Assembly (NCBI GenBank): GCA_965243605.1
Contig: CBDEVQ010000055.1
Coordinates: forward strand, 62,001-126,000
DNA length: 64,000 bases
Reading direction: 5' to 3'
Source of the DNA: JBMYYR01 sp965243605
GTDB lineage: Bacteria; Bacteroidota; Bacteroidia; Flavobacteriales; CAJXXR01
Position 1 is the stretch's first letter. Each line of letters starts with the position of its first letter. Of the stretch, positions 1 through 9,812 are shown piece by piece. A model generated the notes under the pieces. The model was given only the letters and a program-made list of their open reading frames with translations, ran no database searches and was not told the DNA's origin. The translations under genes and the position numbers were made by a program.

Positions 1-25
1 ATATAAAACATATAGAATTTTAATT

Positions 26-766
26 TTGAACGAGAAGAAAATACTTATAACAATTTGTGCAAGAGGAGGCTCTAAAGGAATACCTCAAAAAAATATACGT
101 TTATTGGGTGGACAGCCACTAATACAGTACACGTACAATCATGCCAATAGTTTTGCCCATTGGTTAAAAGAAAAGTATAATATATCTGCGGTAGTGGCTT
201 TATCTACAGATTCCGAAGAGATACAAAATACATGTAAATCGTTTGGTTTTACCACAGTATATACAAGGCCTGAATATTTAGCAAGTGATACAGCTGGTAA
301 ATTAGATGCTATCAAGGATATTCTGATTTTTACAGAAGAACAAAATCAGTTAAATTTTGATTTTATCTTAGATCTAGACGTATCGGCACCCATGCGAACA
401 AAAGAGGATTTAAGAAAAGGGTTTGTTCAGTTTTTTGAGGATGAAACAATAGAAAACACCTATTCTGTAAGTCCAGCACATAAAAATCCATATTTTAATA
501 TGGTAGAGGAAAACAAAGATGGATATTTTGAATTATCAAAACAAGGGAATGCGATATTGTCACGTCAAAAAGCTCCAGTTGTATACGAAATGAATGCTTC
601 ATTTTATTTTTATAGAAGAGCATTTTATTCTAAGCCAAACCTACACTTGTTTAATAAAAGTAAAGTGTATGTGATGAAGCATTTATCATTTGATTTAGAT
701 CATATAGATGATTTTGATTATTTGGAATATCTATTAAATGAGAATAAATTGTCGTTTGAATTATAA
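26..766 (+). CDS. Acylneuraminate cytidylyltransferase (CMP-nonulosonate synthetase)
   Basis: Predicted to activate a nonulosonic (sialic-acid-like) sugar by transfer of CMP from CTP, in the cytoplasm. The N-terminus has the family's nucleotide-binding signature (ICARGGSKGIPQKNIR, about residues 10-25) followed by LGGQPLIQYT. An acidic metal-binding stretch (DLDVSAPMRT, about residue 116) is also typical. Length (246 aa) is usual for the NeuA/LegF/PtmB group. The start is a TTG; no ATG lies before the conserved motif. It is followed 2 nt later by an oxidoreductase and then an SDR, an arrangement reminiscent of legionaminic-acid-type (ptmA/ptmB) clusters. The exact sugar cannot be read from sequence. 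The gene probably belongs to an operon starting outside the window. Confidence 0.88.
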   Translation: MNEKKILITICARGGSKGIPQKNIRLLGGQPLIQYTYNHANSFAHWLKEKYNISAVVALSTDSEEIQNTCKSFGFTTVYTRPEYLASDTAGKLDAIKDILIFTEEQNQLNFDFILDLDVSAPMRTKEDLRKGFVQFFEDETIENTYSVSPAHKNPYFNMVEENKDGYFELSKQGNAILSRQKAPVVYEMNASFYFYRRAFYSKPNLHLFNKSKVYVMKHLSFDLDHIDDFDYLEYLLNENKLSFEL

Positions 767-768
767 GT

Positions 769-1671
769 ATGAAGGTTCTTATTATAGGTTTAGGAAGTAT
801 AGCGAAAAAACACATTAAGGCATTAAAAGAAATAGATGCCCGAGTGATTTTTTATGCCTTAAGATCTAGTGAATTGGCTGGAACATATGAGGATGTTATC
901 AATGTCTATTTTATTCAAGATATAGAATTATTAAATATTGATTTTTGTATTATATCTTCTCCAACAGCATTACATCATCAACATATAAATCAACTTAAAA
1001 CGTTTACATTTCCGCTCTTTATTGAGAAACCATTAAGCCACACGCTCAAAATTTCAGAATTAGAACAGGATCTAAATTCTAAAAAAACATATGTAGCTTG
1101 TAATTTAAGGTTTTTGGATGCGTTAGAATATGTTAAGCAAGAAATTTTACCAGCCAATACCGAACAAATACAAGAAGTAGAAGCGTATTGTGGTTCATAC
1201 TTACCAGAGTGGAGACAAGGTGTAGATTACAAAAAGAATTATAGTGCTATTCCTGAATTAGGAGGTGGAGTACATTTAGATTTAATACACGAGGTAGATT
1301 ATATATATTGGCTTTTTGGAAAACCAATTCATCAAGTAAAAACATTAAAATCGCAATCGGCATTAAATATTGAATCTATAGATTATGCAAGTTATCAGTT
1401 TTCATATGAAGGATTTGAAACCCATATAACCTTAAATTACTATAGACCGTTACCAAAAAGAACCTTGGAAATAGTCTTTGAAACGTATATAATAAAAGTA
1501 GATTTACTCACGAATACGGTTTATAAAAATGATCAAGAGATCTATAAATCGAATCAGTTACCTATAGAAACGTATAGAAAACAGCTTGAGTATTTTATGA
1601 ACACAACCCCAACATTTAACACCTTTAAAGAAGCATTAGTGGTTTTAAATATGTGCTTAAACGAAGAATAA
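769..1671 (+). CDS. Gfo/Idh/MocA family NAD(P)-dependent oxidoreductase
   Basis: N-terminal Rossmann fold with GLGSIAKKHIKAL (about residues 7-19) for dinucleotide binding. The EKPLSH motif (about residue 86) supplies the conserved Lys-Pro of this family, and GGGVHLDLIHEVDY (about 165-178) carries the usual histidine. At 300 aa it is slightly short for the family. It lies 2 nt after the CMP-sugar synthetase and 1 nt before the SDR, so it is almost certainly cotranscribed and acts on the same sugar pathway. The substrate is an inference only; related enzymes oxidise or reduce nucleotide-linked or free sugars. Confidence 0.85.
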   Translation: MKVLIIGLGSIAKKHIKALKEIDARVIFYALRSSELAGTYEDVINVYFIQDIELLNIDFCIISSPTALHHQHINQLKTFTFPLFIEKPLSHTLKISELEQDLNSKKTYVACNLRFLDALEYVKQEILPANTEQIQEVEAYCGSYLPEWRQGVDYKKNYSAIPELGGGVHLDLIHEVDYIYWLFGKPIHQVKTLKSQSALNIESIDYASYQFSYEGFETHITLNYYRPLPKRTLEIVFETYIIKVDLLTNTVYKNDQEIYKSNQLPIETYRKQLEYFMNTTPTFNTFKEALVVLNMCLNEE

Positions 1672-1672
1672 T

Positions 1673-2404
1673 ATGTTAGAAAACAAAATAATAATAGTTA
1701 CTGGAGGATTAGGATTATTAGGAAAAGAAATGATCCTTAATTTGAAAAGTAAAGGTGCTATTGCCATATGTGCAGATATTTCGGTTGATACGAACTTAGA
1801 AGCACATTCATTGCTATTTGATGTTACTTCTGAAAATTCTGTTTTAGCAGGATTTAATCTTGTAAAAGATCACTTTGGGAGAATAGATGGAATTGTAAAT
1901 AGTGCATATCCAAGAACAAAGGATTGGGGACAAGATTTCTCAGTCGTAAAAATGGAATCTTGGAAACAAAACATTGATCTACAACTTAATTCGGTTTGTA
2001 TGATTTGTCAAAAAGCACTTCCTTTTTTAGAAGATTCTAAAGGATCAATAGTGAATATGGCGTCTATTTATGGAATGGTAGGTCCTACATTTAATGTATA
2101 TAATAACACCAGCATGACTATGACAGGTGGATATGCGGCCATAAAAGGTGGAATTATTAATTTTACTAAATTTTTAGCAGCCTATATGGGACCTAAAGGA
2201 GTTCGTGTAAATGTTGTTTCCCCTGGAGGTATATTTGATAATCAAAATGAAACATTTGTAGAACAGTATAATGGTATTGTACCTATGAAACGAATGGGAT
2301 TTCCTGAGGATATTGCTCCAAGTGTATCCTTCTTATTATCGGATGAAGCAAAATATATTACGGGTCACAATTTAGTTGTTGACGGCGGTTGGACTTGTAT
2401 ATAA
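1673..2404 (+). CDS. SDR family oxidoreductase (PtmA-like)
   Basis: Classical short-chain dehydrogenase/reductase. It has a glycine-rich NAD(P) site TGGLGLLGKEM (about residues 10-20), an NSAYPR segment replacing the common NNAG, the catalytic Ser in VNMASIYG (about 128) and YAAIKGG with the catalytic Tyr/Lys. The C-terminus is the usual ITGHNLVVDGG. The NSAYPR segment is like SDRs found beside CMP-legionaminate synthetases (PtmA group). That analogy, together with the neighbouring cytidylyltransferase, suggests a role in nonulosonate synthesis. The specific reaction is not demonstrated. Confidence 0.85.
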   Translation: MLENKIIIVTGGLGLLGKEMILNLKSKGAIAICADISVDTNLEAHSLLFDVTSENSVLAGFNLVKDHFGRIDGIVNSAYPRTKDWGQDFSVVKMESWKQNIDLQLNSVCMICQKALPFLEDSKGSIVNMASIYGMVGPTFNVYNNTSMTMTGGYAAIKGGIINFTKFLAAYMGPKGVRVNVVSPGGIFDNQNETFVEQYNGIVPMKRMGFPEDIAPSVSFLLSDEAKYITGHNLVVDGGWTCI

Positions 2405-2416
2405 AAATAGAATTAA

Positions 2417-3739
2417 GTGAAAGTTGTTAAAGACACAGTTATATATTTTGTAACGACAATATTAAACCAAAGTATTCCATTTGTTTTAATGCCCACAATA
2501 ACGGAGCAATTCATGCCTTCTGATGTTGGGTTTTTATCCATGTTTACAATTTTTAATCTTGTATTTTCTACAGTTACAGCATTCTCGTTAAATTCATATT
2601 TGCAATACATCTATTATCGAAAAAAAGAGGATGTACCATCTACGATATTTAATATCTTATTGGTTTCTTTTTGTGCCAATATTATTTTAGGAATTGCCAA
2701 TTACTTTATTATCCAAACCTTTGGAAATTACGCCGAATTACCGATTTATTATGCATGGTGGGTTCCTATTAGTTCATTCTTCTCTTTGGGGTATTTTATA
2801 TACTTAATATTGCTAAGGAATAGAGGGCAAGCTAAACAATTTGGGGTTTTCAGCACCATAATGACTGTTTGTAATTTAGGGTTGTCCTTGTATTTAATTC
2901 ATTTTTCAGATTTGGTATGGGAAAGTCGCTCTGTTCCTGCTATTATTTTGCCAATAATTTTTGGAGTTTATAGCTTCTATTTATTGTATAAATCAGGCGA
3001 TTTGGAATTGAAAATAAAGCCTGGCTTAATAAAACTAGCATTTATATACTCTTTACCTTTCCTAGGAATTGTTCTTTTAAGACAAGCTTTAGACTTAAGT
3101 GATAGATACATTCTTGACTATTTTTGTGGAAAATCGGATGTTGGGATTTACGATATGGGTTATAAGATAGGAATGCTCGTTTATGTTGCTATCAACTCGT
3201 TCCACCTTGTGTTTGTACCGAAAGTTTATGAATATTTCAGCTTACTAGAAAAGGAAAAAACAGAGGTATTAAAGCATAAAATAGTCTCTATGTTTTATGC
3301 ATATTTAGTTATTATTATTAGCATTACAATTGGAGTACTGGTCTTTGGTAAAATATTATTTGTTATTGAGTATTTAGATCCTAAGTTTGCAGATTCAGTT
3401 CAAATATTTGCACCAATTGCATTGAGCTACCTGTTTTATGGATTGTATACAATTTCTGGAGTTATTATTGGGCAAACATTTAAGAATGTATATAACCTGT
3501 ATGTTGTGAGTTTAGGGATTGTAATAAACCTTATTTTAAATGTTATATATATTCCTCAGTACGGAGGGATAGCGGCTGCCTTATCTACATTAGTTACATT
3601 TGTGGTTATGTATGTAATAACCTTTATTATTGCGAATAAAATTATTCCGCTTCCTTGGTTTAAAAAAAGTAGTATTACATATAGTATTTCAGAATTAAAA
3701 AGAATTCTTATAGAAACAAAAATTATCAAATCGTCTTAG
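2417..3739 (+). CDS. Polysaccharide biosynthesis flippase (Wzx/MATE-like)
   Basis: A 440-residue, very hydrophobic protein with about 12 predicted membrane segments. The N-terminus (TTILNQSIPFVLMPTITEQF) is typical of O-antigen/capsule repeat-unit flippases (oligosaccharide flippase superfamily). Starting codon is GTG at 2417, giving MKVVKDTVIYF; no closer ATG precedes the first helix. Sits 12 nt after the SDR, so it is in the same polysaccharide operon. It likely translocates lipid-linked glycan repeat units across the inner membrane. Confidence 0.85.
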   Translation: MKVVKDTVIYFVTTILNQSIPFVLMPTITEQFMPSDVGFLSMFTIFNLVFSTVTAFSLNSYLQYIYYRKKEDVPSTIFNILLVSFCANIILGIANYFIIQTFGNYAELPIYYAWWVPISSFFSLGYFIYLILLRNRGQAKQFGVFSTIMTVCNLGLSLYLIHFSDLVWESRSVPAIILPIIFGVYSFYLLYKSGDLELKIKPGLIKLAFIYSLPFLGIVLLRQALDLSDRYILDYFCGKSDVGIYDMGYKIGMLVYVAINSFHLVFVPKVYEYFSLLEKEKTEVLKHKIVSMFYAYLVIIISITIGVLVFGKILFVIEYLDPKFADSVQIFAPIALSYLFYGLYTISGVIIGQTFKNVYNLYVVSLGIVINLILNVIYIPQYGGIAAALSTLVTFVVMYVITFIIANKIIPLPWFKKSSITYSISELKRILIETKIIKSS

Positions 3740-3749
3740 AAATAATTAT

Positions 3750-4817
3750 ATGAAAGAATTAGTTATTAACATGATTAAGACCTTATTAAAGGTATATCCT
3801 GAAAAATATAGGGAGTACTATCAAATATTAGTGGTCTATAAAGTCAATAAAAATAGCAAAGCAAAACGTAAGACATTTATAGATGAAGTTGAACGACGAA
3901 AGTCTTTATCTATTTTTGAAGTAGAATCTTTAAGTAAAGAGTTATCATCTTACTCAGATGAATTCTATTATGTGAATTCTAGATATGCAATAGGGCATCA
4001 TTTAAGAAAATATGCGAAATGGGATAAACCCGTAAATGCAATTATTGAGCATGGAGTATATTATGATGACGATGTTAAGGATATGGAAGTTTATAACAAT
4101 AAATTCCCGGGCATTTTCACATACGGACCTGTTCGTCATACTTTTCTGAATAATTTAATTGGCCACGAAAAACGCATCTATAAACTAGGTCCACATATAG
4201 AATATGTAGATAGCTTATTAAATACAGAGGAATTAAATAAAATTAAAAAAGAATTGGGGACTGTTTTGTTAGCTATTCCTACGCATTCTATAGAATCTCA
4301 TAAGTTAGAATTTGATTATGATGGCTGGATAAAAGAGATAAAAAAAATAGGTGAAAATTATGATACCGTTATTGTAAATGTTTATTTTCAAGATGTTGTT
4401 TTTGGACGTCATAAACATTATTTAGACGCAGGTTTTAAGGTTGTAACGTCTGGGCATAGATCTGATGTGAATTTTTTACCAAGACTAAAAAGTATCTTAA
4501 TGCTGTCTGATATGACGATGTCTAACCGATTTTCTACACCAATAGGCTATTGTTTGCATTTAGATAAGGCTCATTATGTTTATCAGCAAGATATGGAATT
4601 TATGACAACAGAAGAAGCCTTAGATTTTCATGCCAATACAAAAATAAGCAAGATTGAAAAACACGCCGATGCATTTAATGTTTTTTCTACAGAGATAACA
4701 TCTAAGCAAATGGAAATTTACAACCAAGTTTGGGGTGGTAAAGGTTCTCTGAAAACACCAGAAGAGTTATACTCAATTTTTGAATCTTTACATCAGAAAA
4801 AACCTTTTTGGTTATAG
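3750..4817 (+). CDS. Uncharacterised protein of surface-glycan operon
   Basis: 355 aa, soluble, no signal peptide. It follows the flippase by 10 nt and ends the polysaccharide operon. Visible features are a HHLRKYAKW / IIEHGVYYDD segment (about residues 83-110), TYGPVRHTFL, AIPTHSIESH and, near the C-terminus, SDMTMSNRFSTPIGYCLHLD. This layout resembles proteins annotated as capsular or teichoic-acid-type glycan transferases of GT-B fold, where a late Ser/Thr/His segment binds the nucleotide donor. I do not recognise the family with certainty. Glycosyltransferase-like is inference from the context and overall look. Confidence 0.55.
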   Translation: MKELVINMIKTLLKVYPEKYREYYQILVVYKVNKNSKAKRKTFIDEVERRKSLSIFEVESLSKELSSYSDEFYYVNSRYAIGHHLRKYAKWDKPVNAIIEHGVYYDDDVKDMEVYNNKFPGIFTYGPVRHTFLNNLIGHEKRIYKLGPHIEYVDSLLNTEELNKIKKELGTVLLAIPTHSIESHKLEFDYDGWIKEIKKIGENYDTVIVNVYFQDVVFGRHKHYLDAGFKVVTSGHRSDVNFLPRLKSILMLSDMTMSNRFSTPIGYCLHLDKAHYVYQQDMEFMTTEEALDFHANTKISKIEKHADAFNVFSTEITSKQMEIYNQVWGGKGSLKTPEELYSIFESLHQKKPFWL

Positions 4818-4838
4818 AATAAAATTGAATTAGAATAG

Positions 4839-4870
4839 AAAGCCTCTTGTTTAATAAACAAGAGGCTTTT
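4839..4870. terminator. Bidirectional intrinsic terminator
   Basis: Perfect stem AAGCCTCTTGTTT / AAACAAGAGGCTT with a short AATA-type loop and T/A runs on both sides. It separates the plus-strand polysaccharide operon from the convergent minus-strand trk genes. Confidence 0.85.
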
Positions 4871-4897
4871 ATATTTTAAAAAATAAAATACTATTTT

Positions 4898-6397
4898 TTA
4901 GTATCGGTCTGACCAGAAATATGGAGTTAAAATAATTAAGAATGTAAATAATTCTAAACGTCCTATGATCATAAGAAAGGCACAAACCCATTTACCTGCC
5001 GTAGGAATTCCAGCAAAATTATCTACAGGGCTAATATCTCCCAATCCAGGTCCTACATTACCTAAAGAAGTAGCCGAGGCACCAATTGCTGAGGTGAAAT
5101 CTAACCCCATTAAACTAAGGAGTAAAGCTCCAACAATAAAAAAGGACATGTAGATAACAAAGAACCCTAAGATATTATACACAATAGTAGGTTTAACGGC
5201 TTTACCACCAAAACGAACAGGAATAATAGCGTTCGGATGCAGTAAACGTTTAAATTCCATCATTCCATTTTTTATCATAATGATATGACGGACAAATTTA
5301 ACTCCTCCAGAAGTACTTCCTGCCGAACCTCCTAAAAACATCATTCCAAAAAATAATACGGTTAAAAAAGACGTCCACATTGTAAAATCTGCCGTAACAA
5401 ATCCTGTGGTAGTAATTACAGCAAGCACTTGAAATAAGGCATGTCTAAAGGCACTTTCAAATTCACCCCAAACCATAGGATGATCTATTGTAGAAAGACT
5501 AGGATCTGCAAAGTAATAGATTCCTAATGTAGAAATTATGGTAAATCCTAAAACAATACCTAAGTAATATTTAAACTCTTCGTTTCCAAAAAGTTTATTG
5601 ACTTTACCTTTTAATGCAAAATAAGTTAAAACAAAGTTGGCCCCTGCAATTAACATAAAAAAGATTATAATATATTGAATTATCGGACTGTCATTCCAAT
5701 AGGCAACACTACTGTTTTTTGTTGAAAATCCACCTGTAGAAAGCGTACATAAAGAATGGTTTATAGAATCAAACCAGTTCATTCCCGCTACTTTTAATAA
5801 AACAGATTGAGCACCCGTTAAGGCAATGTAAAGTAACCACAAACGTTTGGCTGTATCTGCAATTCTAGGCCTTAATTTATCTGCAGATGGACCAGGTGCT
5901 TCAGCAACAAACAATTGCATTCCTCCAATTCCTAATAGAGGTAATATAGCCACGGCAAGAACAATAATTCCCATACCTCCAAGCCAATGCGTCATACTTC
6001 TCCAAAATAAAACACCTTTAGGCATAGATTCAATATCGAGCAATATAGAAGACCCTGTTGTTGTAAATCCAGAAATAGATTCAAACGCCGCATTTGTGAA
6101 ATTAGAGATTGTTCCTGTAAAAATATAGGGGAGAGCTCCTGATAAGGTTAAAACCACCCAACTTAAAGCAACGATTAAGTATCCATCTCTTTTGTTTAAG
6201 GCTTTTTCTTTATTCTTTTTAAAGGTCAGATTAATGAATGACAAAGCCACAACAAATAATCCAGACCACATCATTTGCATGGCAGATTCTTCTTCGTATA
6301 AAAATCCGACTAATGAGCTTAATAAAATAAATAAACCATTAAAACGAAGAACAATACAAATGATATGAAATACCATTCTAGCATTAATTTTTTTCAT
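4898..6397 (-). CDS. trkH: TrkH family potassium uptake protein
   Basis: Inner-membrane K+-translocating subunit of a Trk/Ktr-type system. The 499-residue protein has about ten membrane segments. The four pore-loop filters can be seen: GFTTTGSS (about 110), CTLSTGGFSTKN (about 217), TTTGFVTADF (about 335) and TSLGNVGPGLG near the C-terminus. Gly in each is the K+ filter residue. The upstream gene in the same orientation (8 nt away) is the TrkA regulatory subunit, so the pair forms one operon. Confidence 0.93.
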   Translation of the reverse strand: MKKINARMVFHIICIVLRFNGLFILLSSLVGFLYEEESAMQMMWSGLFVVALSFINLTFKKNKEKALNKRDGYLIVALSWVVLTLSGALPYIFTGTISNFTNAAFESISGFTTTGSSILLDIESMPKGVLFWRSMTHWLGGMGIIVLAVAILPLLGIGGMQLFVAEAPGPSADKLRPRIADTAKRLWLLYIALTGAQSVLLKVAGMNWFDSINHSLCTLSTGGFSTKNSSVAYWNDSPIIQYIIIFFMLIAGANFVLTYFALKGKVNKLFGNEEFKYYLGIVLGFTIISTLGIYYFADPSLSTIDHPMVWGEFESAFRHALFQVLAVITTTGFVTADFTMWTSFLTVLFFGMMFLGGSAGSTSGGVKFVRHIIMIKNGMMEFKRLLHPNAIIPVRFGGKAVKPTIVYNILGFFVIYMSFFIVGALLLSLMGLDFTSAIGASATSLGNVGPGLGDISPVDNFAGIPTAGKWVCAFLMIIGRLELFTFLIILTPYFWSDRY

Positions 6398-6405
6398 AAA
6401 AAGGG

Positions 6406-7755
6406 CTATTTAAATAGTTTCTCTACTTTAGAAATTGCCATTGGTAAACAGAAAACGATGACGTGATCTTTTTCTTGAATTTTGAAGTCTCCTGAAGGTA
6501 TTACACCTTCTTGATTCCTAATAATACCACCTATAATAGATTCTTTAGGCAGATTAATGTCTTTTAGAAATTTACCATTAACCCGAGATTTTTTTCTGAC
6601 CTCAAATTCCATAACCTCAGCATCTGAGTTATTTACATTGGTTAATGCTAAAACTTCTCCTTTTCTAACATATCGAACAATTTGACTAGCAGCAAGGAAT
6701 TTTTTGTTAATTAAAGAATCAATTCCAATAGATTGAGAAAGGTGGAGGTAATCCATATTCTCTACTAATGCAATAGTCTTTCTAACCCCTTTAGATTTGG
6801 CAACCAAACAAGACATGATATTGGTTTCAGAGTCACCGGTTAATGCAATAAATGTATCACATTCTTCAATATTCTCTTCATATAACAATTCAACATTCCT
6901 ACCATCACCGTGAATAACCATAGCATCAGGTAATTCATCAGCCAATTCAAAGGCCCTATTCTTATGTTTTTCTATCATTTTAACTTGACAATCCATTGTC
7001 GTCAAGTTTTTAGCGGCTTTTTTGGCAATACGACTTCCTCCAAGAATCATTACTTTTTTAACCTCAGATTTTTCTTTACCCACTAAAGTATATAAACGTT
7101 CATAACCGTCATTGTTGGTTACAAAATACACTTGGTCTTGATTTTTGAAAACCGTATCTCCTCTAGGGACAACCGTTTCTTTATTTCGTTCTCGTTGTAC
7201 CGAGATGGTAATAAATGGAAGGTCAGAATATAATTTAGCGACTTCTTGCATGGTTAAACCAACCACTGGAGAATCCTCATTAAGGACCGTTCCCATCATA
7301 TGGAGTTCACCATTATCAAAATCGAATGTGGCATTAAAATTAGACTGGGAAATTAGACTGCATATTTCGTTTGCAGCTAATTTTTCTGGAGAAATAACTT
7401 CATCAATTCCCAATTCTTTTAAGTCGTCTTTGGCTTCTTTTAATAAGAATTCTGGATTTCCAAGTCGAGCAATTGTTCTTCTTGCACCTAGTTTTTTACC
7501 TAAAACGGCAGCCATAAAATTGGTTGTATCCGAAGACGTTACTGTAATTAGTAAATCACAAGAACTAACATTTGCATCTGTTAATACAGAAACTGATGTA
7601 GCATCAGCTCTAACTGCAAATAAATCTAAATGACTTTCTGCATAATCTAAACGCTCTCTATCTAAATCTATTAGTGTTATCTCTTGAGATTCAAAAGATA
7701 AAAGCTTAGCGAGATGTATTCCAACTTCACCAGCTCCGGCAATGATAATTTTCAT
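6406..7755 (-). CDS. trkA: Trk system NAD-binding regulatory protein TrkA
   Basis: Cytoplasmic gating subunit of the Trk K+ transporter with duplicated RCK modules. First Rossmann motif IIAGAGEVGIHLAKLL lies at residues 3-18 from the chosen start, and a second one (IILGGSRIAKKAAK-like, VMILGGSRIAKK) about residue 231. TrkA_C segments follow each half, the last ending IPSGDFKIQEKDHVIVF. An in-frame Met exists at 7779, 8 codons upstream, but family proteins start at MKIIIAGAG, so I chose 7755. Translationally linked to trkH (8 nt gap). Confidence 0.92.
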   Translation of the reverse strand: MKIIIAGAGEVGIHLAKLLSFESQEITLIDLDRERLDYAESHLDLFAVRADATSVSVLTDANVSSCDLLITVTSSDTTNFMAAVLGKKLGARRTIARLGNPEFLLKEAKDDLKELGIDEVISPEKLAANEICSLISQSNFNATFDFDNGELHMMGTVLNEDSPVVGLTMQEVAKLYSDLPFITISVQRERNKETVVPRGDTVFKNQDQVYFVTNNDGYERLYTLVGKEKSEVKKVMILGGSRIAKKAAKNLTTMDCQVKMIEKHKNRAFELADELPDAMVIHGDGRNVELLYEENIEECDTFIALTGDSETNIMSCLVAKSKGVRKTIALVENMDYLHLSQSIGIDSLINKKFLAASQIVRYVRKGEVLALTNVNNSDAEVMEFEVRKKSRVNGKFLKDINLPKESIIGGIIRNQEGVIPSGDFKIQEKDHVIVFCLPMAISKVEKLFK

Positions 7756-7889
7756 CGTATAATTAATTCTAATAAACAAAGATAACTAATGGTTGTTAAA
7801 TGAGATATTGTAACAATAAGTTTCTTTATAGTTTATATTCAGTACAATTAAGATACAGTTGTAATTTTCATGCCGTATTAATACCTATT

Positions 7890-8684
7890 TTAAGTTACAG
7901 GTATGGCTTGATTTTTTATAAAAGCGATAGATTCTACATTAAAGATATCAGGCTCATCAACGTTAACAACATGTCCGCAATTATCTATTATTTTTAAAAA
8001 AGATTGAGCGTGTTGTTTAACCACATTTTGAACACTAGGAAGGAATAAGTAATCTTCGGCTCCCATTATATATAGTGTTGGGATATCTATATCTTTTAAT
8101 CTAAAAAATTTAAGCAATGGGTTTAATTCTGAAGTTAGTTTAAACCAACGAATAAATTCTTTTTGATAGAGCTTTTTGGCTTCGGTAATAAATAGATTAC
8201 GCGAAGATTTATGATGGTTTTTAGGCATAATTACAAATGCAAATAAGCTGTATAACCATAAGTAAGGTAAAATAGATTTAAATGCTACGCCTAGCTTAAT
8301 AAGAATTTGAGAGCGTAAATTCATTTTCAAAATGGCACCACCCATTATCATACTAGAAATACGTTGAGGTTGCATTTCTGCCAATTGTCTAATAATGATG
8401 GTCCCCATAGAAATTCCAACAAAATGAGATTTTTGAATTTCTAAATGATCCAAAACTTCCATAACGTCTTTAGTAACAACTTCAAACGTGTATTTTGGCA
8501 TGTTTTTTAGATTTAAGTGGTTTTTAGACCGACCATGCCCACGTAAATCTATGAGTAAAATATTAAAATGCTTTTTAAAAGCTCTAAGTTGTTTAAACCA
8601 TATTGTAGAGCTTCCTCCAGCACCGTGAATAAAAGTTACCCATTCTGTGCTCGAAGTATGGTTATGTATGGTATAGTTAAGCAT
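7890..8684 (-). CDS. Alpha/beta fold hydrolase
   Basis: 264 aa. Oxyanion region FIHGAGGSSTIW (about residues 18-29), LIDLRGHGRS, nucleophile elbow GISMGT (Ser about 97), and the late DNCGHVVNVDEP with the catalytic His. The acid is probably the Asp in GAEDYLF. No signal peptide, so cytoplasmic. Substrate unknown; the family includes esterases, haloperoxidase-like and C-C hydrolases. It stands alone between trkA and a 435-nt gap. Confidence 0.82.
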   Translation of the reverse strand: MLNYTIHNHTSSTEWVTFIHGAGGSSTIWFKQLRAFKKHFNILLIDLRGHGRSKNHLNLKNMPKYTFEVVTKDVMEVLDHLEIQKSHFVGISMGTIIIRQLAEMQPQRISSMIMGGAILKMNLRSQILIKLGVAFKSILPYLWLYSLFAFVIMPKNHHKSSRNLFITEAKKLYQKEFIRWFKLTSELNPLLKFFRLKDIDIPTLYIMGAEDYLFLPSVQNVVKQHAQSFLKIIDNCGHVVNVDEPDIFNVESIAFIKNQAIPVT

Positions 8685-9119
8685 TCATGTCATTTTTTAC
8701 CTGATGGCAAAAGTACAATAACTTATTTAAATAATTTGAATAGAGCTTAGAGTGATCGTTTTTATTTATAAATGAAGATTGTATTAATCAATTATTAGAA
8801 GAATAAAAAGGCAAAATGGTCATTGGATTTTAAGTCTCAAGTTAAGAGGTATTGATTATTAAGGACTTATTTTTTTTATGAATTATTAAGGTGATTTATG
8901 CAAATAATGGCTTAGTATTATTAGGGTTTTGATCATGGTTTTATTATTTTTGAGATGTAATAATTATTGATGCCAATTTATATTTTAATCGTATTGTTTA
9001 GGTTAATATCTAACCGAATAAATTAATGATGTATACTCTGTTGGAGTAGCATTGTTATTGAAAAAACAAGGTTTAAAATAGTCTTAATGGTATCTTACCA
9101 CGTATAAAAAGATATTATA
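8685..9119. other. Intergenic region without a recognisable gene
   Basis: About 435 nt of very AT-rich sequence between the divergently oriented hydrolase (minus) and VOC (plus) genes. It presumably holds both promoters. I see no coding frame, strong hairpin or RNA gene. Confidence 0.5.
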
Positions 9120-9812
9120 ATGAAATCTATCATTCAGACCCCGACTAGAGATCTTAAAGAAAGCTTAGAGTTTTATGAGAAATTGAGCTTTAAAGTGATC
9201 TCTAAATCTAACCCCACAATAGTTACAGACGGAAAAGCTATTATAGAAATTAACCCTGATAGACATGCAAGAGCAGGAATAAAACTGTTTAAAGACGATT
9301 GGTCAGATGATGTTAAAAGGTTACCAGAATCGGCTTCTATCGTTAGTATGGAGGATGGATACCTCGTTTCTGACGTTAGTGGACTGTGGATTTATTTGAT
9401 TAATGGGGTGTTTATGCCGAAATCGGTATTTTCGAATGATATCTCTTCTTCTACTTTAGGGAATTATGCTGGAATAAGTATTGAAACAGTAGGCTTTCAA
9501 CGAACTTTAGATTTGTTTACAGCCCTTGGGTTTAAAACTTCTGGTGGAGGAATAGAACAAGGTTGGCAAAGCTTGAAAAATGCAGATGGAATGGTTGTTA
9601 GTTTAATGAAACCATTTGTTTGTCCTCACTTGTTTTTCACACCTTCGTTGACTTATTTTAATGGAGAAAATAATTTAGGAATTATTGAAGCGGTGAAAAG
9701 TTTTCATATTCCAGTTGTAGAAGAAATCACATATTTTAATAAAAATGGAGATGTTGATAATATTATTATCAAAGATCCAGGTGGATTAGGAGTCTTTTTA
9801 TTTAACGATTAA
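9120..9812 (+). CDS. VOC (glyoxalase/bleomycin-resistance) family protein
   Basis: 230 aa made of two glyoxalase-like modules. The first starts with IIQTPTRDLKESLEFYEKLSFKV, the second about residue 115 (AGISIETVGFQRTLDLFTALGFK). The C-terminal end IIIKDPGGLGVFLF is the classical last strand of the fold. The function is unassigned; enzymes of this fold are metal-dependent lyases, dioxygenases or resistance proteins. The gene converges with the MocA-like gene and their 3' ends overlap by 11 nt. Confidence 0.75.
   Translation: MKSIIQTPTRDLKESLEFYEKLSFKVISKSNPTIVTDGKAIIEINPDRHARAGIKLFKDDWSDDVKRLPESASIVSMEDGYLVSDVSGLWIYLINGVFMPKSVFSNDISSSTLGNYAGISIETVGFQRTLDLFTALGFKTSGGGIEQGWQSLKNADGMVVSLMKPFVCPHLFFTPSLTYFNGENNLGIIEAVKSFHIPVVEEITYFNKNGDVDNIIIKDPGGLGVFLFND

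Noticed and set aside
7145..7633. 162-codon plus-strand ORF
   Set aside because: It is the antisense of trkA, with no start context and no family features.
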